DNA of 64,000 bases from Acidovorax sp. 1608163 (GTDB lineage Bacteria; Pseudomonadota; Gammaproteobacteria; Burkholderiales; Burkholderiaceae_C): contig NZ_CP033069.1 of the NCBI RefSeq assembly GCF_003669015.1, forward strand, positions 871,001 to 935,000, in the 5' to 3' direction. Position 1 is the stretch's first letter; each line of letters opens with the position of its first letter. A model generated the notes under the pieces. That model had not been told where the DNA came from. It saw only the letters and a list, made by a program, of their open reading frames with translations, and made no database searches. A program made the position numbers and the translations under genes. Below, in pieces: positions 18,289 through 26,144 of this stretch.

Positions 18289-18336
18289 TAAAAATAGGCT
18301 CTAGCGCTTATTGTGTAAGCGCTAGCAGCTATTATT
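18289..18336. repeat. AGCGCT-hairpin intergenic repeat, copy 1 (likely bidirectional terminator)
   Basis: CTAGCGCTTA (18301-18310) pairs perfectly with TAAGCGCTAG (18316-18325) around a 5-base loop. AAAAATAG before and CTATTATTTTT after extend the symmetry and give a T-run in each direction. It lies between converging genes, so it can end transcription from both sides. Four related copies occur in the window. Confidence 0.75.
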
Positions 18337-18344
18337 TTTGATAT

Positions 18345-19709
18345 TCACGCCGCCTTGCGCTGGGCCTGTGCGTAGCGGCTGGCGGGGCGTTGCAGGCCCA
18401 GGTTTTCGCGCAGCGTTTTGCCCTCGTAGGCGGTGCGAAACAGCCCGCGCCGCTGCAGCTCGGGCACCACCAGGTCCACAAACTCGTTGAGCGACTGGGG
18501 CAGCACGGGTGGCATCACGTTAAAGCCATCGGCGGCGCCGTTTTCAAACCATTCCTGCATGCGGTCGGCAATCTGCGCCGGGGTGCCCACCACCACCCAG
18601 TGGCCGCGCGCACCCGCCAGGTATTCGTACAGCTGGCGCACGGTGTAGCCCTCGCGCCGCGCCAGTTGCAGCACCACCTGGGCGCGGCTGTTGATGCCCT
18701 TGGGCGGCTCGGGGATGTAGGGCGGCGGCGCGTCCAGGTCCCACTTTGACAGGTCTTCGCCAGGCCAGAAGGGGGCCAGCGTGGCCAGCCCCACGGCGGG
18801 GTGGATCAGCGCCTGCAGCTCGGCCCATTTGGCCTGGGCTTCGGCCTCGGTGCGGCCAATGACGGGGGAGATGCCGGGCAGCACCAGCAGCTCTTCGGGC
18901 CTGCGCCCGTACTTGGCCATGCGGCCCTTCACGTCGCGGTAGAAGGCCTGGGCTTCGACCAGGCTGGTCCAGGCGGTGAAGATGGCCTCGGCGCTGGCGG
19001 CGGCCAGCTCCTTGCCATCCTCGGACGAGCCTGCCTGCACGATCACCGGATAGCCCTGGGGCGGGCGCTCGAGGTTCAGCGGGCCTTCCACCTTCAGGTG
19101 CTTGCCAATGTGGTTGAGGGTGTGCACCTTGTCCGGGTCCAGGTACACGCCGCTGGCTTTGTCGCGCAGGAAGGCATCGTCGTCAAAGCTGTCCCACAGC
19201 CCCTTCACTACGTCCACAAACTCGTGGGCGCGTTCGTAGCGCACCGCGGGGTCGGGGTGGGCGTTCAGGCCAAAGTTGCCGTGCACGTTGTCGGCGCTGG
19301 TGGTCACCACGTTCCAGGCCGCGCGGCCCTTGCTGATGTGGTCGAGCGAGGCAAACTTGCACGCCAGCAGGTAGGGGTCTTCGTAGGTGGTGGACGCTGT
19401 GGCGACAAACCCAATGTGCTGGGTGACCGCCGACAGCGCCGCCCACAGCGTGACGGGCTCGAAGTGCGACAGGCGCCCCTGGCGGCTGAACGATTCGTGG
19501 TCGCCATGGTTGCGGATGCCCGGGCTGTCGGCCACAAACACCTGGTCAAACAGCCCGCGCTCTGCCGTCTGCGCCAGCTCGATGTAGTGGTCGATGTTGA
19601 CGCCCGCATCGGCCTGCGCGCCGGGGTGGCGCCAGGCCGCAATGTGGTGGCCGGTGGCCATGATGAAAGCGCCGAGGCGCAGTTTGCGTGGAGTGTTGGG
19701 TTGGGTCAT
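18345..19709 (-). CDS. FMNH2-dependent monooxygenase, NtaA/SnaA/DszA family
   Basis: A 454-residue bacterial-luciferase-like flavin monooxygenase of the NtaA/SnaA/DszA/SoxA group. Seen: KLRLGAFIMATGHHIAAWRHP at the start, FVADSP, the HFEPVTLWAALSAVTQHIG block, [40 protein letters not shown], and the late FNVMPPVLPQSLNEFVDLVVPELQRRG signature. These enzymes need reduced FMN from a separate reductase and oxidise organosulfur or amino-polycarboxylate compounds. It is in tandem with a TauD-type dioxygenase gene upstream, so a sulfonate or sulfide is the inferred substrate. Confidence 0.85.
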   Translation of the reverse strand: MTQPNTPRKLRLGAFIMATGHHIAAWRHPGAQADAGVNIDHYIELAQTAERGLFDQVFVADSPGIRNHGDHESFSRQGRLSHFEPVTLWAALSAVTQHIGFVATASTTYEDPYLLACKFASLDHISKGRAAWNVVTTSADNVHGNFGLNAHPDPAVRYERAHEFVDVVKGLWDSFDDDAFLRDKASGVYLDPDKVHTLNHIGKHLKVEGPLNLERPPQGYPVIVQAGSSEDGKELAAASAEAIFTAWTSLVEAQAFYRDVKGRMAKYGRRPEELLVLPGISPVIGRTEAEAQAKWAELQALIHPAVGLATLAPFWPGEDLSKWDLDAPPPYIPEPPKGINSRAQVVLQLARREGYTVRQLYEYLAGARGHWVVVGTPAQIADRMQEWFENGAADGFNVMPPVLPQSLNEFVDLVVPELQRRGLFRTAYEGKTLRENLGLQRPASRYAQAQRKAA

Positions 19710-19860
19710 AGGGATGCCGATGGTTTGAACCGAGCGCGCAGCCTGCGAAACCGACGCGGCAAGTGCCAGTGCACCCGTGGCACCGGCTTTGCCGGGCCAC
19801 CAGGTGCGTCCCCCGAAGGGAGAAAGCGCCGCAGGCGACTCAGGGGGCTATTTGCAGGGG

Positions 19861-20718
19861 CTACTCGGTGATCGTGATGCGGTGCAGCTTGCGGTGCTGG
19901 GGGAAGAAGTCGCCCACCGCGTAGTGCTGGGTGGATCGGTTGTCCCACACCGCCAGCGAGCCTGTTTGCCAGCGCAGGCGGGCCTGAAATTCGGGCACCT
20001 TGGGCAGCTCAAACAGCTGGGCCAGCAGGGCATCGCTTTGCGTGCGGTGCAGGCCCTTGATGTGGCTGGTGAAGGTGGGGTTCACATACAAAATCTTCTT
20101 GCCCGTGACCGGGTGCACGCGCACCATAGGGTGCTCCACCGGAGGGTATTTGGCGCGGGCGGCTTTCAGCTCTTCGCCGCTGGCGTCCTTGCGCAGCAGG
20201 TATTCGGTCCAGCCACTGATCTCCCAGGTGTGCACGGCCGTGAGGGTTTCCAGGTAGGCCTGCAAAGGCGCTGGCAGGCTGGCGTAGGCGGCCGTGAGGC
20301 TCGCCCACAGGGTGTCGCCGCCGGTGGCCGGAATCACCTGGGCGTACAGGCTGGTGCCCAGCGGCGGCTGTTCGCGCCAGGTGATGTCGGCGTGCCAGTT
20401 GTTGGAGGCCTTGGGCCGCTCGGCCGTGCTTTCCACAATCTCGATCTCGGGGTGGCTTTCCAGGCGCGGGAAGAAGGCTTTGACCTCGGCCACGCCGCCA
20501 AAGGTGCGCGTGAAGGCGATGTGCTGCGCAGGGGTGAGCTGCTGGTTGCGAAAGAAGATCACCTCGTGCTCTGCCAGCGCAGCGCGCAGTTCCTGTTGCG
20601 TCGTGGCGTCCAGTGGCTGGGTCAGGTCCAGGTCGTGGATCACGGCGCCAATGGTGGGCGTGTACGGCTCCACCGTGAAGCGGGTGTACGTGGGGTTCAG
20701 GTCGTTGAGCTTGGACAT
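19861..20718 (-). CDS. TauD/TfdA-family alpha-ketoglutarate-dependent dioxygenase
   Basis: A 285-residue Fe(II)/2-oxoglutarate dioxygenase. The HxD iron ligands are His109 and Asp111 (NNWHADITW); the distal His lies in NRSTQHYAVGDF, and a C-terminal Arg follows in HRKLHRITI. IGAVIHDLDLTQPLD is the usual TauD start. Family members cleave taurine, other sulfonates or sulfate esters, releasing sulfite or sulfate. The start at 20718 is chosen because residues upstream do not fit the family. It shares a 303-bp divergent promoter region with a sulfonate-binding protein gene and precedes the FMNH2 monooxygenase gene. The exact substrate is unknown. Confidence 0.87.
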   Translation of the reverse strand: MSKLNDLNPTYTRFTVEPYTPTIGAVIHDLDLTQPLDATTQQELRAALAEHEVIFFRNQQLTPAQHIAFTRTFGGVAEVKAFFPRLESHPEIEIVESTAERPKASNNWHADITWREQPPLGTSLYAQVIPATGGDTLWASLTAAYASLPAPLQAYLETLTAVHTWEISGWTEYLLRKDASGEELKAARAKYPPVEHPMVRVHPVTGKKILYVNPTFTSHIKGLHRTQSDALLAQLFELPKVPEFQARLRWQTGSLAVWDNRSTQHYAVGDFFPQHRKLHRITITE

Positions 20719-21021
20719 GGGTTGCCTTTCTGCACCGGGTTGCTGTGTGTGGGCCGCCTGGTGGAGCCCACCAGCGTGCAACCACTGTAGGCAGGGGCTT
20801 TGCGCCAGCGAACGAAGCAGTTCGCATATGCATAGTTGGCAAACACAGCAGTGCATGGCGGTTCGTGTCTTTGCTTATGACCGACTCATGGCGGCAGATG
20901 CATGGCACGAATGCTTCGTTGGCGCAGTGGCCGGGCGCCGTCCCAATCGGGTCTCCGTGCAACCTCGGGGCCATGGGTGCATTGCCCCGGCTTCCAAGAA
21001 CCTGTTCAAAGAAAGGCCTCC
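20719..21021. promoter_or_regulatory. Divergent sulfonate promoter region with GCATAT and CTTCGTT boxes
   Basis: A 303-bp gap without genes between the TauD-type gene (-) and a binding-protein gene (+). It holds GCATATGCATAG at 20824-20835 and CTTCGTTGGC at 20914-20923 on the plus strand. The minus strand has CTTCGTTCGC (20817-20808). Each CTTCGTT copy is preceded by an ATGCAT and a CGAA element, so the two promoters look like mirror images. The layout suggests a shared activator, probably the CysB/SsuR-type regulator encoded at 27618. Confidence 0.5.
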
Positions 21022-22119
21022 ATGTTTGTGACCGTCCGCCGCCTACAGGCCCTGCTGGCCCTGACTTTGGCCACTGCGCTGCCTTGGCTTCCCTTTGGCG
21101 TGCATGCGCAGGCACCAGCGCAGCCAGCGCTGCAAACCATCCGCATTGGCGTGGCTACCGGCGGTGTGGGTTCTGACCCGGTGCGCCACGGCGGCACATC
21201 GGCCGCGCTGGCCTACACCGATGGGGCGGTGGAGGAGGAGTTCAAGAAAGACGGCATCAAGGTGCAGTGGATCTTCTTCAAAGGCGCAGGCCCCGCAGTG
21301 AACGAGGCGTTGGTGAACAAGCAACTGGACTTTGCCTGGCAGGGCGACCTGCCCTCGGTCGTGCACCGTGCCAGCGATGTGAAGACCAAGATCATCCTCG
21401 GCAGCGGCGTGCGCACGGGTCTGTATCTGGCGGTGCCCCCCGATTCGCCCATCCAGCGGCTGGAAGACCTCAAGGGCCGCAAGGTGGCCGTCTTCAAAGG
21501 CACCAATCTGCACCTGGCCGCCGTGCGCGCCCTGGCCGACAAGGGCTTGAGCGAACGGGATGTGAAGCTGGTGAACCTGGACTTGCCCAGTGCCGACGCC
21601 GCCCTGGCCACCAAAGACATTGATGCCGCCTTTGGCTATGTGAACGTCTTTGCCTTGCGAGACAAGGGCCTGGCCAAGGTGGTCTGGTCGGCTTCGGCGG
21701 ATTCGTACAAATACACCCGGCAGACGGTGCTGTTGGTGACCGATGACTTTGCCGCCCGCCACCCCCAGGCGGTGCAGCGTGTGGTCACCACGGTGCTCAG
21801 GTATGCGCACAAATACTCGGATGAATCACGCCGTGCCGACCTGTTTGCCCTGTGGGGCAAGGCCGAGTACCCCGAGAAGGTGTGGCGCGAGGATTTCATT
21901 GGCCAGCCGCTCAAAGTGCGTCTGTCGCCGCTGCTCGACCCGTTCCTGGTCGCCCGCTACAAGGACGCGGCCGACGAGGCCTACAAGCTCAAGCTCATCC
22001 GCAAGAAGCCCGAGATCGAGTCCTGGTTTGACCGCCGCTACCTCCAGGCGGCCCTCAAAGAGCTGAAGCTGGAGGGGCACTGGCCTGTGTATGCCGCAGG
22101 CGGTGAGTTGCTGCAATAA
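21022..22119 (+). CDS. Sulfonate-type ABC transporter substrate-binding protein 1
   Basis: A 365-residue periplasmic protein with a Sec signal (LLALTLATALPWLPFGVHAQA). The fold is that of SsuA/NMT1-type binding proteins: FKKDGIKVQWIFFKGAGPAVNEAL, DFAWQGDLPSVV, RLEDLKGRKVAVFKGTNLHLAAVRAL and the ending PEIESWFDRRYLQAALKEL. GAAAGG before the ATG serves as ribosome site. It is followed after 253 bases by two permease genes and an ATPase gene, so it should supply that importer with a sulfonate or sulfate ester. A second binding protein closes the same cluster. Confidence 0.87.
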   Translation: MFVTVRRLQALLALTLATALPWLPFGVHAQAPAQPALQTIRIGVATGGVGSDPVRHGGTSAALAYTDGAVEEEFKKDGIKVQWIFFKGAGPAVNEALVNKQLDFAWQGDLPSVVHRASDVKTKIILGSGVRTGLYLAVPPDSPIQRLEDLKGRKVAVFKGTNLHLAAVRALADKGLSERDVKLVNLDLPSADAALATKDIDAAFGYVNVFALRDKGLAKVVWSASADSYKYTRQTVLLVTDDFAARHPQAVQRVVTTVLRYAHKYSDESRRADLFALWGKAEYPEKVWREDFIGQPLKVRLSPLLDPFLVARYKDAADEAYKLKLIRKKPEIESWFDRRYLQAALKELKLEGHWPVYAAGGELLQ

Positions 22120-22251
22120 AGCGAGGCGGCCAGGCCCGCAAACCCTCAGATGCCCACGGGGCGGCACCGGGGTTTTGAGGGGCTGGCGGCGCCGGCGTCT
22201 GCTGTTCCTCATAACCACGGGGCACGAGCTCACGCCCAAAACAGCTAAGTC

Positions 22252-22266
22252 AAAGCATATTGCAAA
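22252..22266. promoter_or_regulatory. GCATATTGCAAA box before the ssuC-type genes
   Basis: AAAGCATATTGCAAA lies in a distinctly AT-rich patch (22240-22320) about 110 bases before the first permease gene. It resembles the TTTGCATATC boxes of the other sulfonate promoters in the window. A weak hairpin (CCCTG-N4-CAGGG, 22327-22340) follows. Regulator binding is inferred. Confidence 0.4.
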
Positions 22267-22372
22267 TTACCATTTATTTTTATATCGATCGTCTTCTACA
22301 TTTCTTTTGGTTGTTATGTGACCGGTCCCTGCCGTCAGGGGTTACCGGCTTGACGCGAAAGGATGTGCAGAG

Positions 22373-23236
22373 ATGCCTTTTCACCCCGCTGTATTGGAGG
22401 CGCCGGCCACTGCTGTATCGGCCCCGGCCCCGGCTGCCAGAGCCACAGGCAAAGCGGCGGGGCGCCCTGGCCTGGCGTGGCTCGGCTTGACCTGGCTGTG
22501 GGCCTGGCCGTTTCCGCTGGCGGTGCTGGCCCTGTGGCAGCTCTCCAGCGTGCTGGGCTGGGTGCCAGAGCAGGTGCTGCCGCCACCGGCCGCCGTCTTT
22601 AAAACCTTCCTCGACCTGGCCGCCACCGGCGAGCTGTGGGACCACCTGCGCATCAGCATGGTGCGGGTGTTCACGGGCTTTGGCATCGGGTTGGGCGCCG
22701 GGCTGGCACTGGGCGTGGCCATGGGGCTCTCGCCCACGTTCCGCGACTACGTGTTTCCGCTGTTCAAGGCCTTCAGCCAGGTGCCGGTGATTGGCTGGCT
22801 ACCGCTGCTGATTTTGCTGGTGGGCATTGACGAGGGGCTCAAGTTCTTGCTCATCGCCAAGGCCGCGTTGGTGCCGGTGGCCATCAACACCTGCCAAGGC
22901 ATCCAGAACGTGCCGCAAAAACTGGTGGAGGTGGCGCAGGCCTATGGCTTCACCCGCTGGCAAATGCTGCGCAAGGTGGTCTTCCCGGCCGCCACGGCCC
23001 CCATCTGGAACGGCGTGCGCTATGGCCTCACCCATGCCTGGCTGGCGCTGGTGGTGGTGGAGCTGTTGGCGTCGTCCGAAGGCATTGGCTTTCTCATCGT
23101 GTATGGCCGCCAGCTGTTCCAGCTGGACGTGGTGTTGGCTGCCGTGCTGGCCGTGGGCATCGTCGGCTTTGTGCTGGACCGGGCCTTGGCCGCGACCGAA
23201 ACCTGGCTGCTGCGCTGGCGCAAGCCCGGCCTGTGA
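22373..23236 (+). CDS. ssuC: Sulfonate ABC transporter permease 1 (SsuC type)
   Basis: A 287-residue inner-membrane permease of the BPD_transp_1 family with about six membrane segments. The family loop that contacts the ATPase is visible in VEVAQAYGFTRWQMLRKVVFPAATAPIW. VLPPPAAVFKTFLDL and PVIGWLPLLILLVGIDEGLKFLL are typical of SsuC/TauC proteins. A long Ala/Pro-rich cytoplasmic leader precedes the first segment. It overlaps or nearly touches a second, different permease gene, which is unusual: importers of this class are normally homodimeric in the membrane. Confidence 0.88.
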   Translation: MPFHPAVLEAPATAVSAPAPAARATGKAAGRPGLAWLGLTWLWAWPFPLAVLALWQLSSVLGWVPEQVLPPPAAVFKTFLDLAATGELWDHLRISMVRVFTGFGIGLGAGLALGVAMGLSPTFRDYVFPLFKAFSQVPVIGWLPLLILLVGIDEGLKFLLIAKAALVPVAINTCQGIQNVPQKLVEVAQAYGFTRWQMLRKVVFPAATAPIWNGVRYGLTHAWLALVVVELLASSEGIGFLIVYGRQLFQLDVVLAAVLAVGIVGFVLDRALAATETWLLRWRKPGL

Positions 23237-23253
23237 CAAAGCAAAGGGCGCCC

Positions 23254-24099
23254 ATGTCTGATACCTCTTCCCTCCCGACGTCTTCAACCCCTGCATCGTT
23301 AGGTTCTGTGGCTTCCTCCAACGTTTTTCAGAAGGTGCCGCAGCGCCTGCGCGGCTGGGTGCTGCCTGCGGCCATCGTGGCCCTGTGGTGGGCGGCGGTG
23401 CAATCGGGCTGGTCTGACTCGCCCCTGCTGGTGTCGCCCGGGGCTGTGTGGCAGCGGGGGGTGAGCCAAGTGCGCAGTGGCGAGCTGTGGGTGGCCTTGT
23501 CGGCAAGCCTGTGGCGCATGGGCTGGGGCTTTGTGATCGGCTCGGCCGCTGGCCTGGCCGTGGGGGCCTTGCTGGGCTGGTCGCGCTGGGCCGAGCGGCT
23601 GGTGGGTCCCACCTTCCACACGCTCAAGCAGATCTCGCTGTTCGCGTGGATTCCGATGCTCTCCATGTGGTTCGGCCTGGGCGACGCCGCCAAGATCGCC
23701 TTTGTGGCCATGGCCGCGTTCTTCCCGGTGGTGCTCAACACCTTTGAGGGCCTGCGCAGCGTGCCGCGCGAGTACCTGGAAGTGGCCCGGGTGTACGAGT
23801 TCAGCGTGTGGCAAACGCTCACCCGCGTGGTCGCGCCCGCCGCTGCGCCATCGCTGTTCACCGGCATCCAGCTCTCACTCATCTACACCTGGCTGGCCAC
23901 GCTGGGGGCCGAGTACCTGCTGGCCTCAGGCAAAGGCATCGGCAACACCCTGATCGACGGGCGTGAGCACTTCTGGATGGACCTGGTGCTGTTCGGCGTG
24001 GTGGTGATTGGCCTGGTGGGCTTTGTGCTGAACGCCGCATTGTCTGCCCTGGAGCGCCGCCTGCTGGCCTGGCGCGAGCGCACTGTGGCGCAGTACTGA
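23254..24099 (+). CDS. Sulfonate ABC transporter permease 2 (SsuC type)
   Basis: A 281-residue BPD_transp_1 permease, paralogous to the preceding one. It has the coupling loop LEVARVYEFSVWQTLTRVVAPAAAPSLF, the segment SLFAWIPMLSMWFGLGDAAKIAF and the ending FVLNAALSALERRLLAWRER, all standard for SsuC. ATG 23254 has AAAGGG upstream; a GTG at 23233 that overlaps the previous stop is the alternative. Together with permease 1 and the ATPase downstream it could form a heteromeric importer, or the two permeases could share one ATPase in alternative complexes. Confidence 0.88.
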   Translation: MSDTSSLPTSSTPASLGSVASSNVFQKVPQRLRGWVLPAAIVALWWAAVQSGWSDSPLLVSPGAVWQRGVSQVRSGELWVALSASLWRMGWGFVIGSAAGLAVGALLGWSRWAERLVGPTFHTLKQISLFAWIPMLSMWFGLGDAAKIAFVAMAAFFPVVLNTFEGLRSVPREYLEVARVYEFSVWQTLTRVVAPAAAPSLFTGIQLSLIYTWLATLGAEYLLASGKGIGNTLIDGREHFWMDLVLFGVVVIGLVGFVLNAALSALERRLLAWRERTVAQY

Positions 24100-24141
24100 G
24101 CCCGCCCGTCCATTGCCCATTTTTCTGAGGAAGCACCCACC

Positions 24142-24975
24142 ATGGCGCATGCCGCAACCCTGGCCATACAAGGCCTGAACAAACAGTACGAAGTCAAGGG
24201 CGAAGCGCTGCCCGTGCTGCAGAACATCGACCTGACCATTGCCCCGGGCGAGTTCGTGAGCATCGTCGGCTCCAGCGGCTGTGGCAAGTCCACGCTGCTG
24301 CGCCTCATCATGGGGCTGGAGGGGGACTACCAAGGGCAGTTGCTGCTCAGCGGCCAGCGCATCAGCGGCACCAGCTTGAACCGGGGCATCGTGTTCCAGG
24401 AGCACCGTTTGTTCCCCTGGCTCACGGTCGAGAAGAACGTGGCCCTGGGCCTGCTCAACGCGGGCCTGACCGAAGGGCAGCAGCGCGCCACCGTGCGCGA
24501 CCACATCGAGCTGGTGGGCTTGCAGGGCTTTGAGAAGGCCTACCCGCACCAGCTCTCGGGCGGCATGTCGCAGCGCGTGGCCATTGCGCGTGCGCTGGTC
24601 AACCGGCCCGACATCCTGCTGCTGGACGAGCCCTTTGGCGCGCTCGACGCCATGACCCGCGCCCACCTGCAGCAAGAGCTGCGCCGCATCTGGCAGCAAG
24701 AGGGTATCACCATGATTTTGGTGACGCACGACGTGGAAGAGGCCGTGTACCTGGGCGGCCGCGTGGTGGTGATGGAGCCACGCCCTGGCCGTATCCGCCG
24801 CGTGGTGCCCGTGGACTTGCCCCACCCGCGCGAGCGCACGTCGTATGCCTTCACCACCGTCAAAGACAGCGTGATGCGCGAGTTTGCCGCCCACCCCGCC
24901 GCCGACCTGGCCGAGCCCCCCTTGCAGCGCGATGTGCACCTGCCGCCGCCAGCGCAGTGGCAATTTGCCATTTGA
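24142..24975 (+). CDS. ssuB: Sulfonate ABC transporter ATP-binding protein (SsuB type)
   Basis: A 277-residue ABC ATPase. Walker A is GSSGCGKST, the Q-loop lies in VFQEHRLFPWLTVEKNVALG, the signature is LSGGMSQRVAIARAL, Walker B is [12 protein letters not shown], and the switch His is in VTHDVEEAVYL. The C-terminal PRPGRIRRVVPVDLPHPRER segment is typical of SsuB/TauB. It is the only ATPase in this cluster and should power both permeases encoded just upstream. Confidence 0.92.
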   Translation: MAHAATLAIQGLNKQYEVKGEALPVLQNIDLTIAPGEFVSIVGSSGCGKSTLLRLIMGLEGDYQGQLLLSGQRISGTSLNRGIVFQEHRLFPWLTVEKNVALGLLNAGLTEGQQRATVRDHIELVGLQGFEKAYPHQLSGGMSQRVAIARALVNRPDILLLDEPFGALDAMTRAHLQQELRRIWQQEGITMILVTHDVEEAVYLGGRVVVMEPRPGRIRRVVPVDLPHPRERTSYAFTTVKDSVMREFAAHPAADLAEPPLQRDVHLPPPAQWQFAI

Positions 24976-25025
24976 TGGCGCGCCGGAATCTGTTCGCTTT
25001 CTTCCCCCTGCCCAAAAGGCCTTGT

Positions 25026-26144
25026 ATGACACAACAAAAAAATCCCTCCCTCTCTGCCCCTTCCCTGTCGCGTGCCTGGTCTCGCCGGGCCGTGCTGGCC
25101 AGTGGTGCCGCCGCCCTGGCGGCGCCCATAGTGCTGCGCGCGCAAACCCCGGCCAAGGTCATTCGCATTGGCTCGCCTGATTTGGGCACGGCGGGCAAAC
25201 CATCGCCTGGCAGCAGCGTGCTGGCCGTGGTGCAGGCCCACAAGTGGCTCGAAGAAGAGTTTGAAAAAGACGGCATCAAAGTCGAGTGGAACTTCTTTCG
25301 CGGGGCGGGCCCGGCGGTGCACGAGGCGGTGTCTGCCAAGCAGCTGGACGTGATCTCGCTGGGCGACCTGGCCGCCGTGATTGGCCGAGCACGCGGCCTG
25401 CCCACGCGCTTCATCACAGCATCGGGCCGGGGCAGCAACAGCTACCTGGCCACCGCACCGGGCGTGTCCATCCACACCGTGGCCGACCTCAAGGGCAAGA
25501 AGGTGACCGTGCTCAAGGGCACGGCCTACCAGCGCCCATTCGACAACCTGCTGGCCAGCGCTGGGTTGACGGAAAAAGACGTCAAGCTCATCAACATGGA
25601 CTGGCCCAGTTCCAAGGCTGCCGTCGTCGCCGGGCAAATTGACGCCACCTTTGGCGGCGCCGACCTGTTCCTGCTCAAAGACAAGGGCGTGAACATTGCG
25701 CTGAGCACCAAGGGCCGTGGCCCCGCCTACACCATCAATGCCGGCATTTTGGCCACGGATGACTTCCTGGCCCAGCAGCCCCAACTGGCCCAGCGCCTGG
25801 TGCGCCAACTGGTGCGCGGCGCGCAGTGGGCGTCGCAAGAGAAAAACCGCGACGCACTCATCAAGCTGTATGCCGACAACAGCGGCAACCCCGAGGTGGC
25901 CTTCCGCGAAGAGCTGGCGGGCGACAGCCTGGGCGCCCGTTTCTCGCCATTGCTGGACGACGGCTTCATTGCGGGCTACCAAGGCGTGCAGGACGACGGC
26001 CTCAAGCTCGGCTTGATCCGCCAGGGCTTTGACGTGAAGGCCTGGTTCCAGCCCGCACTGGTGCAGCAGGCCATCAAGGACCTGAAGCTGGACAAGCAAT
26101 GGGCCGAGACCGATGCCACCGGCAAGGCCAAGGGGGCTGCATGA
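25026..26144 (+). CDS. Sulfonate/sulfate-ester ABC substrate-binding protein 2
   Basis: A 372-residue SsuA/NMT1-like binding protein with a Tat-like signal (SRRAVLASGAAALAAPIVLRAQ). It resembles the binding protein at 21022: FEKDGIKVEWNFFRGAGPAVHEAVSAKQLDV, VADLKGKKVTVLKGTAYQRPFDNLL, INMDWPSSKAAVVAGQIDATFGG. ATG 25026 is preferred, with AAGG before it. The stop codon overlaps the sulfatase start (ATGA), so it is coupled to the sulfatase. Import of an aryl or alkyl sulfate ester is therefore the inferred job. Confidence 0.87.
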   Translation: MTQQKNPSLSAPSLSRAWSRRAVLASGAAALAAPIVLRAQTPAKVIRIGSPDLGTAGKPSPGSSVLAVVQAHKWLEEEFEKDGIKVEWNFFRGAGPAVHEAVSAKQLDVISLGDLAAVIGRARGLPTRFITASGRGSNSYLATAPGVSIHTVADLKGKKVTVLKGTAYQRPFDNLLASAGLTEKDVKLINMDWPSSKAAVVAGQIDATFGGADLFLLKDKGVNIALSTKGRGPAYTINAGILATDDFLAQQPQLAQRLVRQLVRGAQWASQEKNRDALIKLYADNSGNPEVAFREELAGDSLGARFSPLLDDGFIAGYQGVQDDGLKLGLIRQGFDVKAWFQPALVQQAIKDLKLDKQWAETDATGKAKGAA

